14,322 nucleotides of DNA from Methanosarcinales archaeon (GTDB lineage: Archaea; Halobacteriota; Methanosarcinia; Methanosarcinales; Methanogasteraceae). The notes beneath the pieces were generated by a model that did not search any database, was not told where the DNA came from, and saw nothing but the letters and a program-made list of their open reading frames with translations. Positions within the stretch are counted from its first letter, which is position 1, and the number at the start of each line of letters is the position of its first letter. A program made the position numbers and the translations under genes. This document shows, one piece after another, positions 5,354 through 11,396 of the stretch. The DNA is taken from contig QMVM01000024.1 of the NCBI GenBank assembly GCA_003661105.1, positions 1 through 14,322 of the forward strand. Direction: 5' to 3'.

Positions 5354-5986
5354 ATGGCAAAAGAATGGATATTGGACAGCGCCATGAATCGCTTTCAATT
5401 GAATTTCAAACATAACGTTGGTGCAGTCTCGGAAGAACTCAGAAAATGTGCTCCAAAAGATATGGACGATTGGGAGACGTATTACGTCACCAATGTAAGG
5501 ACGAGAGAGCATATTGAGGAACTGGGGAGAAAACTATACATTAAAATTACAGAAGTAATCTCCGCAGAAGTTGAAGAGATCACCGAAGAGGATTGTATTG
5601 AGTATCTGTACAACATAGTCATAAGCAGAACCTTTGACGGGTTTATGACCGAGATAAAAACTATTTATGGACAATTGCAGGAGATATTGGGCGTAAAGAT
5701 AGAACCTGCTCCGGATGAATGGGATCACCTTTTTAACGTTGACTTCTTTATCAAAATCAATGATAAATATATCGGACTTCAGATTAAATCTGCCGGGAAC
5801 GTATCACATATTCCTCAAATCTTTAAAGAACGAGTGATGCAGGCTGCCACGCACGAGAAATTTACAGAACAATTCGGCGGCAAGGTCTTTTACGTTATTT
5901 CAATCAAGGAAGGAAATAAGAAAAAAATACAGAATACCGAAGTAATTTCTGAAATCGAGGATGAAATCAAGAGATTGCAAACGTGA
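5354..5986 (+). CDS. MjaI-like type II restriction endonuclease
   Basis: A 210-residue soluble protein beginning MAKEWILDSAMNRFQLNF, which I recognise as similar to the MjaI restriction endonuclease family (the founding member cuts CTAG). A PD-(D/E)xK-like core is visible: NVDFFIKINDKYIGLQIKS, with Asp130 and Gln143-x-Lys145 in the positions of the metal-binding Asp and the (E/Q)xK pair. The length suits the family and the frame is intact, with no stop or frameshift. It sits directly behind the ruined methyltransferase in the usual M-R order. If active it would need another source of protective methylation. Specificity of this copy is not proven by the sequence, and it may be catalytically dead. 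Confidence 0.72.
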   Translation: MAKEWILDSAMNRFQLNFKHNVGAVSEELRKCAPKDMDDWETYYVTNVRTREHIEELGRKLYIKITEVISAEVEEITEEDCIEYLYNIVISRTFDGFMTEIKTIYGQLQEILGVKIEPAPDEWDHLFNVDFFIKINDKYIGLQIKSAGNVSHIPQIFKERVMQAATHEKFTEQFGGKVFYVISIKEGNKKKIQNTEVISEIEDEIKRLQT

Positions 5987-6001
5987 GTCCACGCGAGTAA
6001 A

Positions 6002-6493
6002 ATGACCAAATCAAGCATATCGGACGCATTAAAAGACGCTGGCATTGAGATACTCACATGCCTGCAATGTGGTGCATGCAGCGGAAGCTGCCCGTCGGGA
6101 CGCTACACAGAGATGGTCACGCGAAAGATCATAAGAAACGCATGCGTGGGAAGAGACCTACTGCACGACCCCGACCTCTGGCTATGTACCACCTGCTACA
6201 CCTGCCAGGAGCGCTGCCCACGCGAGATCAAGATCGCTGATGCGATTCTTGCGATCAGGGAGATCGCGGTACATGAGGGGATCATGCTTCCCGCGCACCG
6301 GAAGGTTAGCCAATTGGTGCTCGAGTGCGGTCATGCTGTGCCGATCAACGACCTGGTTAAGGAGAAGCGGAGGGTGCTTGGGATGGACGAACTCCCGGAG
6401 ACCGTTCATAAGTACCCGGAAGCGCTTTCTGAGGTGCAGACACTTCTTGGTCGTTGCGGCTTTGACAAACTCGTGGCTGATTCTCGGGAGTGA
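6002..6493 (+). CDS. hdrC: Heterodisulfide reductase subunit C
   Basis: A 163-residue ferredoxin-like protein with two complete [4Fe-4S] motifs: Cys20-x2-Cys23-x2-Cys26-x3-Cys30-Pro and Cys62-x2-Cys65-x2-Cys68-x3-Cys72-Pro, followed by the helical tail DAILAIREIAVHEGIMLPAH that is typical of HdrC. HdrC passes electrons to HdrB, which reduces the CoM-S-S-CoB heterodisulfide in methanogens and their relatives. Here the expected partner hdrB follows with a 4-base overlap but is reduced to its first codons, so this HdrC has no intact HdrB next to it and no HdrA in the window. It may work with an HdrB encoded elsewhere or be on its way to loss. No Shine-Dalgarno is seen. Confidence 0.9.
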   Translation: MTKSSISDALKDAGIEILTCLQCGACSGSCPSGRYTEMVTRKIIRNACVGRDLLHDPDLWLCTTCYTCQERCPREIKIADAILAIREIAVHEGIMLPAHRKVSQLVLECGHAVPINDLVKEKRRVLGMDELPETVHKYPEALSEVQTLLGRCGFDKLVADSRE

Positions 6494-6606
6494 GAGCCGC
6501 CAGCGTGAAAGAATTATGGCTCTGTCCGGGTCCGGATTGCATCGCCCCGAACCGGTATTTCGGGATCGACAAAACCAACTCTCGCCACTACGATAATTAT
6601 TTATAG
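6490..6606 (+). pseudogene. hdrB: hdrB 5' remnant (heterodisulfide reductase subunit B)
   Basis: A GTG at 6490 overlaps the hdrC stop (GTGA) and opens a 38-codon frame. It contains CIAPNRYFGID, the N-terminal signature of HdrB (usually a Gly-Cys-Ile-x-Pro-Asn-Arg-Tyr-Pro-Gly-Ile-Glu pattern, part of the first cysteine-rich region), preceded by KELWLCPGPD, which seems to hold a small insertion. The frame ends at a TAG (6604-6606) that lies inside the 23-base repeat starting at 6600. The rest of HdrB (about 290 residues with two CCG domains) is missing. The sequence after CIAPNRYFGID (KTNSRHYDNYL) is less family-like, so decay or the junction begins there. Confidence 0.7.
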
Positions 6607-6650
6607 GTACGCGGCAGAAGACCCCGCTATTTGTAGCGGGGAGGAAGTCA
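6600..6650 (+). repeat. Solo IS605/TnpB right-end-like hairpin, copy 2
   Basis: Begins with the same 23 bases as copy 1, then a perfect 8-bp stem CCCCGCTA, loop TTTG, TAGCGGGG (6622-6641), then the tail AGGAAGTCA. Relative to copy 1 the stem differs at several places but stays paired. No tnpB frame is present upstream, where hdrC and the hdrB stub lie. The bases after the hairpin (6651-6734) hold nothing I can identify. Confidence 0.55.
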
Positions 6651-6734
6651 CAAATAGAATTCATACTTTGCAAGGGGTGAATGGATTGTCCGAACCAGAT
6701 AGTGCAAGTTCAGATGACCCACACAGCCGATAGG

Positions 6735-6743
6735 TTAATTTAT
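6735..6743 (+). promoter_or_regulatory. TATA box for the eS19 operon
   Basis: TTAATTTAT is centred about 31 bases before the ATG at 6770. This places transcript start near 6765 and excludes the upstream in-frame ATG at 6746, which would lie outside the message. Confidence 0.55.
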
Positions 6744-6769
6744 CCATGTTGGAATACAATGTGGATTGC

Positions 6770-7198
6770 ATGACAACGGCATACGATGTACCAGCAAGCG
6801 AACTGATAATGTGCGCTGCACAGAAACTGAAAGCAAGCGATGAGATTAAACCCCCTGTGTGGGCGGGGTATGTAAAGACGGGCGCGCATAAGCAGATGCC
6901 GCCTGTTGATGCGGACTGGTGGTATGTGCGGTGCGCTGCAGTGCTACGGCAGATACAGACCGATGGTCCGATCGGCGTCTCGCGGTTACGGTCAAAATAT
7001 GGTGGAAAGGAGCGCAACGGAACGATGCCGCCATCATTCAAGAAAGGGAGCGGAGCTATCATACGAAAGGTTGTCCAGCAACTGGAAAAGATAGGATATG
7101 TCAAAACACTGAAAGGAGGTCGTGCTACGACTCCTGATGGGCAGCGATTTCTGGACAATACCGCTTATGAAGTAAAACAGCAGGAATCGGGTGAATAA
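6770..7198 (+). CDS. rps19e: Small-subunit ribosomal protein eS19
   Basis: 142 residues from the chosen start MTTAYDVPASELI, the classic N-terminus of archaeal eS19. Signature segments follow in order: PPVWAGYVKTGAHK, DWWYVRCAAVLRQI, GPIGVSRLRSKYGG, FKKGSGAIIRKVVQQLEKIGYV and GGRATTPDGQRFLD (winged-helix core and C-terminal region). It is a component of the 30S subunit. An in-frame ATG at 6746 would add eight residues (MLEYNVDC) that are not family-like and would precede the predicted transcript start; the message is probably leaderless or nearly so. It is followed after two bases by the PDCD5-like gene, a gene pair common in archaea. Confidence 0.95.
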   Translation: MTTAYDVPASELIMCAAQKLKASDEIKPPVWAGYVKTGAHKQMPPVDADWWYVRCAAVLRQIQTDGPIGVSRLRSKYGGKERNGTMPPSFKKGSGAIIRKVVQQLEKIGYVKTLKGGRATTPDGQRFLDNTAYEVKQQESGE

Positions 7199-7200
7199 TC

Positions 7201-7539
7201 ATGTCTGATGAACTTGAAGAGATTAAACGCCGGCGGCTTGAGCAGATGCAGCAGCAGCAAGCCGGTGCCCAGTATCAGGCACAGCAGCAGCAGGCACAGC
7301 AGCAGCAGGTCGATGAAGCGAAGCAGACAATTCTCAGGAAGATCCTGACCCCGGATGCGAGGGAGCGGCTGACGTCACTGAAGCTGGCGCGTCCGCAACT
7401 GGCAGAGCAGGTTGAGATGCAACTCATATCGCTTGCGCAGTCAGGACGTTTACAGTCCATGATCGATGACGCGAAATTGAAGACGCTGCTCCAGCAGATA
7501 CAGCCAAAAAAGCGGGAAATGAAAATTAAACATATATGA
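7201..7539 (+). CDS. PDCD5-type DNA-binding protein
   Basis: A 112-residue basic, helical protein: an N-terminal helix DELEEIKRRRLEQMQ, a Gln-rich stretch (about residues 17-36), then the conserved core ILRKILTPDARERLTSLKLARP with the following VEMQLISLAQSGRLQSMIDD helices, and a Lys-rich tail. This is the archaeal homologue of eukaryotic PDCD5/TFAR19, thought to bind DNA; its precise role in archaea is unsettled. It follows eS19 by two bases and abuts the PP-loop gene with no gap (TGA then ATG). The Gln/Ala repeat comes from CAG-rich DNA at about 7246-7308 and may vary in length between strains. Confidence 0.92.
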   Translation: MSDELEEIKRRRLEQMQQQQAGAQYQAQQQQAQQQQVDEAKQTILRKILTPDARERLTSLKLARPQLAEQVEMQLISLAQSGRLQSMIDDAKLKTLLQQIQPKKREMKIKHI

Positions 7540-8133
7540 ATGGATATCTTTGTCCTATTCAGTGGCGGAAAGGATAGTTCGCTGTCAGCGATACTACTTA
7601 ATCCTTTTTTTAATGTGACGCTTGCGACCTGCAACTTTGGATTTGTGGAGACCTGGAAACCCGCGGCAAAGGTCGCATCAGAACTCGGGTTTCCACACGA
7701 AGTGTTGCGGATCGATGGCGCGATCCTTGAGTCTGCATGCGAGATTGCAGTCAGTGACGGGTATCCGAACCGCGCAATCAATCACATCCACAGTTGCGCT
7801 CTTTCGTCTGCGGCGGACGGACACGGAACCATCGCTGACGGGACGCGGAGGGATGACCGCGTTCCAATGCTCGACCTGTCTGATGCACGGCGCATCGAGG
7901 ATCGATACGGCTGCATGTACGTAAGACCGCTGCTCGGATACGGGAGGCATGCAGTGGATGCGCTGGTGAACGATCATCTCGAGATTGTTGAAGATGAGAG
8001 TGAGGAGATCGAGAAATCCGATTACGAGGTTGAACTGCGCGCGATGATCAAAGAGCGGCACGGCACCGGGATGATGCACCAGATCTTTCCGAGATGCCAT
8101 CTCCAGTCAAGAGTGGTTCGGAGAAAAAAATGA
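7540..8133 (+). CDS. PP-loop ATP-pyrophosphatase-like protein
   Basis: A 197-residue cytoplasmic protein of the adenine-nucleotide alpha hydrolase / PP-loop superfamily. The nucleotide-binding loop SGGKDSS is at residues 8-14 directly after the first strand, followed by the second strand TLATCNFGF. A HIHSCALSSAADGHGTIADG segment resembles the second conserved region of tRNA-modifying PP-loop enzymes. The C-terminal GMMHQIFPRCHLQSRV is characteristic of the archaeal member that neighbours PDCD5/eS19. The substrate is unknown; a tRNA- or cofactor-modifying adenylation reaction is expected from the superfamily. Translation is coupled on both sides: zero gap from PDCD5 and ATGA overlap with the acetyltransferase. 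Confidence 0.8.
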   Translation: MDIFVLFSGGKDSSLSAILLNPFFNVTLATCNFGFVETWKPAAKVASELGFPHEVLRIDGAILESACEIAVSDGYPNRAINHIHSCALSSAADGHGTIADGTRRDDRVPMLDLSDARRIEDRYGCMYVRPLLGYGRHAVDALVNDHLEIVEDESEEIEKSDYEVELRAMIKERHGTGMMHQIFPRCHLQSRVVRRKK

Positions 8134-8573
8134 TCATCATACGCAAGTTCCAGCCGCGCGATTTTGCTGGCGTGATCGAGATCGAACACGAACAGTTCAG
8201 CGAACACGATCCATATCTGTACATGAGTCTCTATGAGTTAAATTCGGATACGTTCTTTGTCGCGGAAGACAGAAGCGCAGTGGTCGGGTTTGTGGCAGGG
8301 GTAACAGCGGTCGGCGAGTATGGTGTGTATTGCAGGGTCTTTTCGATAGCGGTGCGAGAAGCGTATCAGGGGCTCGGTGTCGGTACGCAGTTGATGAAGG
8401 GCGTTATTGCTGCATTTCACCAGAAAAATATCAGGGACATCGTACTTGAGGTCAGGAACCACAATCTCAGTGCCGTGCGGTTCTATCAGCGGCTCGGATT
8501 CGTGGTCACAGGAATGGAGTATGGGTACTACAACGACGGCGAGGATGCGATCCTCATGAGGCACAGAGGGTGA
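8130..8573 (+). CDS. GNAT N-acetyltransferase, RimI-like
   Basis: A 147-residue GNAT-fold enzyme that transfers acetyl from acetyl-CoA to an amino group. Seen: strand-helix start IIIRKFQPRDFAGVIEIEHE, the strand-4 region VYCRVFSIAV, the pyrophosphate-binding loop Gln80-Gly-Leu-Gly-Val-Gly85, then LEVRNHNLSAVRFYQRLGF, which is very typical of RimI/ArdI-like N-terminal acetyltransferases. I chose the ATG at 8130, which overlaps the previous stop as ATGA, rather than the upstream in-frame ATG at 8094, whose extra 12 residues are basic and lie within the preceding gene. It may acetylate protein N-termini, but substrate cannot be fixed from the sequence. Confidence 0.88.
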   Translation: MIIIRKFQPRDFAGVIEIEHEQFSEHDPYLYMSLYELNSDTFFVAEDRSAVVGFVAGVTAVGEYGVYCRVFSIAVREAYQGLGVGTQLMKGVIAAFHQKNIRDIVLEVRNHNLSAVRFYQRLGFVVTGMEYGYYNDGEDAILMRHRG

Positions 8574-9238
8574 ATGGCTTGATCGTGATAAAGATTGGCG
8601 GGAGTTTGATCGAAAGTGCCCGGGAACTGGTGCGTGCGCTTCACAGGTACGCATTGGACGAAGAAGAGCGCATCCTGATCGTCCCGGGTGGTGGCGTGTT
8701 TGCAGATGCCGTGCGAACCGCAAGCGACGTGTACGATATCTCTGACGAAGCCTGCCACTGGATGGCGGTTCTTGCGATGGATCAGTACGGGCATTATCTT
8801 GCAGACGGGACGGAAGTCTCACTGGTCACAGATATCGGGGGGGAATCGATCCGGGCAGGTGTATCGGTTCTTCTCGTTTATGATCTGCTGAAGAAATTTG
8901 ATAGTGGGGATGGTAGTGAGGGGGGCAGTGGCGGTAGCGGGATTGAGCACACGTGGAACGCCACATCAGATACGATTGCAGGCATGGTTGCGGCACGGTT
9001 GGGTGCAGTGTTCATAAAGGCGACAGATGTGGACGGGGTGCTCAGGGACGGGGTGCTTGTTTCTGAGATTGGTGCAGAGGAGTTGCTTGCGATGGGTGAG
9101 ACCTGTGTTGATCTTGAACTGCCGAGACTGCTGATTTCGAGGTCGCTTGACTGCCGGGTCGTGAATGGGAGATACCCGGGGGACGTGATCGATGCGATTC
9201 GAGGGGTTTTTCGGGGGACGGTGATCGTCGGCGGGTGA
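8570..9238 (+). CDS. mfnE: Amino-acid-kinase family, MfnE-like methanofuran enzyme
   Basis: A 222-residue amino acid kinase fold protein starting with GTG in a GTGA overlap with the acetyltransferase stop. Seen: phosphate-binding KIGGS (Lys8, Gly10-Gly11-Ser12), VPGGG at 38-42, IKATDVDGV in the nucleotide-binding half, and VVNGRYPG at 197-204. The last element is what I associate with MfnE, which phosphorylates (aminomethyl)furan-methyl phosphate to the diphosphate in methanofuran synthesis. Length suits MfnE better than uridylate or acetylglutamate kinases. Odd: residues 112-124 are a Ser/Gly-only linker-like insert (SGDGSEGGSGGSG) between the two subdomains. Methanofuran fits a C1-metabolising archaeon. 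A different small-molecule kinase remains possible. Confidence 0.7.
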   Translation: MNGLIVIKIGGSLIESARELVRALHRYALDEEERILIVPGGGVFADAVRTASDVYDISDEACHWMAVLAMDQYGHYLADGTEVSLVTDIGGESIRAGVSVLLVYDLLKKFDSGDGSEGGSGGSGIEHTWNATSDTIAGMVAARLGAVFIKATDVDGVLRDGVLVSEIGAEELLAMGETCVDLELPRLLISRSLDCRVVNGRYPGDVIDAIRGVFRGTVIVGG

Positions 9239-9307
9239 GCGGGTCGACGGGTGCGCTGGGGGTGTGGACGGGCTGAAGTAGTGCGTGTGAAGTTTTTGGG
9301 AAGAGAA

Positions 9308-9315
9308 TTTATATT
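9308..9315 (+). promoter_or_regulatory. TATA box of the cas operon
   Basis: TTTATATT preceded by purine-rich AAGAGAA gives a good archaeal promoter. Predicted start is near 9334-9338, which leaves a leader of roughly 93 nt before cas8b, unusually long for an archaeal message and filled with short overlapping ORFs. Confidence 0.6.
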
Positions 9316-9338
9316 GAATTGGGGCGAAGAGATGTGCA

Positions 9339-9365
9339 ATGGGTAAGTATCGGTGGTTCGGATGA
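9339..9365 (+). CDS. Leader mini-ORF 1 (8 codons)
   Basis: ATG at 9339 encodes MGKYRWFG and stops at TGA 9363-9365. The ATG falls almost exactly at the predicted transcript start, so it could be read leaderlessly. Its stop overlaps the start of mini-ORF 2 as ATGA, the arrangement that allows re-initiation. No evidence of conservation is available. Confidence 0.2.
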   Translation: MGKYRWFG

Positions 9366-9436
9366 TTGAGGCGATTAAGGAAATGTGCAAGTGTGTAATG
9401 AACAGTGAAGGGATGAACGGGTGTACTCATGCTTGA
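9362..9436 (+). CDS. Leader mini-ORF 2 (24 codons) overlapping cas8b start
   Basis: ATG at 9362 encodes a 24-residue peptide beginning MIEAIKEMCKCVMNSEG and ending at TGA 9434-9436, six bases inside cas8b, in a different frame. The beginning resembles the usual N-terminus of Cas8b/Csh1 proteins and also the start of the real cas8b here (MLDAIRNLGIL). It could be a translational coupler, or a leftover of an older cas8b N-terminus. There is a stop in the cas8b frame at 9414, so the two cannot simply be one longer protein. Confidence 0.3.
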   Translation: MIEAIKEMCKCVMNSEGMNGCTHA

Positions 9437-11396
9437 TGCCATACGAAATCTTGGAATTCTAAAAATGATTGATGGATTTAAAGAAGAATTCGATTTTAAT
9501 GCTTTAAAATCAGTAGATTCGTTCCTTGAAGAAAGGGGAAAGGCTATCAAAAGTGGGGTGTATGTGCGTCTACAGTTTGAACCGATAAGCGCAGACCACA
9601 TAGGGATATTTACGATTGAGGGGGAAACGATAAAATTCGTAGATGAATCAGTCTCGGATGACAGCTGGAAATACTTATTTCTTAAAACCGCATCCCAGGG
9701 GACCTATATAGCACCAACTTGGAAGGCGAGTCCAAGTAAGCTCAAAAAGACCGTCAAGAAGTATATCAAAGATTCCGAAGAGAATGATGCGGATTGGCTA
9801 CAAAACGCCGTTAAAATATTCAAATCTACTGATATTGAGATCGGTGAATTGAAGGAAGATGGAACGCTGGAAAGAAAACCATTCTTTGAGGCAGTTGAAT
9901 GGGCAAAGAAAACCAAGAAGATAAAAGTGTTTTCTGTGAAGATTAACGGCAAATATAATGCAGAAATACGAGAACTTCTTGACCTCTCCTTGCGGGAAAA
10001 GCCAAAAGCCATTTATCAAACGAACGATGCCACATCCTTCGAGTTACCTGGTGTACGGTGCAGTTTATGCCATAAAGAGACTAAACTCTTTCCAAATGTC
10101 CTTGCTGGTGTAGGGATGAATATTGCCAACGTTGATAAATTTGGATTCTTCCCCGGGGTTACCAGAAGGAATGCCGGTAAAGCATTCCCAATCTGTGCAC
10201 CATGCGCCGAGACATTGTATGCTGCAAAGGTCCACGTATTTCCAAAACTCATGCAACGTATTTCAGGGCACCAGGCTTTGATCATTCCACATTTACTGGA
10301 GAGCAAAGATATGGGTGAGGATCTGGACATTGTCACATCGGAATTGAAGCGATTGATGCAAGATGTGGGTGGTGCAGAACGAACAGAGTCTGGAATTTTA
10401 AAGGATTTATCCGATAACAAAGGAGTATCAACAGTCACTTTCATAATCGGTGACGTGGGTGGACAGAGTGTAGAGAATATACGAAAAGTCATCCCTGATG
10501 TACTTCCATCGAGGCTTTCTGATATTTCACGGGCAATTGAGGCGGTCAACGGGATGAACGATAAGTATCCTCCAAATCACCCCTGGAAATCAAAATATCC
10601 CCCCCTCGATGGTAATCTTGGAATAATCAGAGGTGTACTTGGATCACCTAAGTATTCACAACAGAAAGGAGGCGGAGGGAGAAAACCGTTCAAACCGTCA
10701 TCGGTTGATACGCTCAATCTCTTGAGTGCAATATTTCTTAAAAGAACGTACTCTCTAAAAGATATACTATCAGAATTTTCATCGAAACTATCCTACGACT
10801 TTTTAGGTGCACTATCAAGTGGAGATAATACTCGGACGATCTATTCGATGTGGAATAACGTCACCAACATGGTATATTTACTTTCATTCTTGGATCGACT
10901 GGAGGTAATCAGAATGAATTCTGGAAATAATTTCGTAAACAAGTATCTTGAAAGGCATGAGGGGCTGAAACCTCTGAACGGCTTCTTGAGTACAGAAGCA
11001 AAGGGACTGGATACAGAAGAGAAGCAATACGCCTTCCTGGTTGGGCTACTTTTTGGTAAGCTGATAAGTTTTCAGCAACGGAGAGGTGTTGCGACCAGTG
11101 GCTTGAAATGGCTGAAAGGACTTCAATTAAGTCCACAGGATCTGATGGAGATATTTGTCAAGACGCGAGGCAAGCTGGACGACTACAGCACACCCAGAAG
11201 CGCATGGTCCGATGAGATGAGGGGTGTGGCCGAGGCGATTGGAGCACTCGGTGCAAATATTGGAGATTGGAGCATAAGCAGGAAAGAGATACCGTATTAT
11301 CTATGTCTTGGGCAGAGTTTATCAGGATACTATCTGCCAGGCAAAGGTGGTGAGGTGGAATCTGAGAATCAAGAAGAGGTGAATATAAATGAATGA
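9429..11396 (+). CDS. cas8b: CRISPR-associated Cas8b (Csh1/TM1802-like), type I-B
   Basis: A 655-residue large subunit of the type I-B Cascade complex, the expected size. A four-cysteine zinc-binding site is seen: Cys211-x2-Cys214 (CSLC) and Cys256-x2-Cys259 (CAPC), the hallmark placement in the middle of TM1802-type Cas8b. An Arg/Lys/Gly-rich segment KGGGGRKPFKPS lies near 415-425. The large subunit normally recognises the PAM and holds the target strand. It is first of the cas genes here and overlaps cas7 by 8 bases. The start at 9429 has a weak GGGTG five bases upstream. Sequence identity among Cas8b proteins is low, so the assignment rests on size, cysteines and the order cas8b-cas7-cas5-cas3. 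Confidence 0.88.
   Translation: MLDAIRNLGILKMIDGFKEEFDFNALKSVDSFLEERGKAIKSGVYVRLQFEPISADHIGIFTIEGETIKFVDESVSDDSWKYLFLKTASQGTYIAPTWKASPSKLKKTVKKYIKDSEENDADWLQNAVKIFKSTDIEIGELKEDGTLERKPFFEAVEWAKKTKKIKVFSVKINGKYNAEIRELLDLSLREKPKAIYQTNDATSFELPGVRCSLCHKETKLFPNVLAGVGMNIANVDKFGFFPGVTRRNAGKAFPICAPCAETLYAAKVHVFPKLMQRISGHQALIIPHLLESKDMGEDLDIVTSELKRLMQDVGGAERTESGILKDLSDNKGVSTVTFIIGDVGGQSVENIRKVIPDVLPSRLSDISRAIEAVNGMNDKYPPNHPWKSKYPPLDGNLGIIRGVLGSPKYSQQKGGGGRKPFKPSSVDTLNLLSAIFLKRTYSLKDILSEFSSKLSYDFLGALSSGDNTRTIYSMWNNVTNMVYLLSFLDRLEVIRMNSGNNFVNKYLERHEGLKPLNGFLSTEAKGLDTEEKQYAFLVGLLFGKLISFQQRRGVATSGLKWLKGLQLSPQDLMEIFVKTRGKLDDYSTPRSAWSDEMRGVAEAIGALGANIGDWSISRKEIPYYLCLGQSLSGYYLPGKGGEVESENQEEVNINE
11376..11382 (+). 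promoter_or_regulatory. Shine-Dalgarno of cas7 inside cas8b
   Basis: GAGGTGA matches the archaeal anti-SD well and lies 6 nt before the cas7 ATG at 11389. This allows strong independent initiation for the subunit needed in several copies per Cascade. Confidence 0.65.

Noticed and set aside
6182..6673. 163-codon minus-strand ORF over the hdrC end and repeat
   Set aside because: Shadow of hdrC and the hdrB stub; no recognisable domain.
6746..6769. Upstream ATG as start of eS19
   Set aside because: It lies too close to the TATA box at 6735-6743 to be transcribed, and the added residues are not part of the eS19 N-terminus.
7246..7308. CAG-rich repeat as a CRISPR or microsatellite element
   Set aside because: It encodes the Gln-rich N-terminal segment of PDCD5 and has no spacers.
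8094..8129. Upstream ATG as start of the acetyltransferase
   Set aside because: The 12 extra residues fall inside the PP-loop gene and are not GNAT-like; the ATGA overlap start at 8130 is preferred.
8966..9601. 211-codon minus-strand ORF across the mfnE end and cas8b start
   Set aside because: Antisense to two recognised genes; His/Pro/Arg-rich composition typical of a shadow frame.
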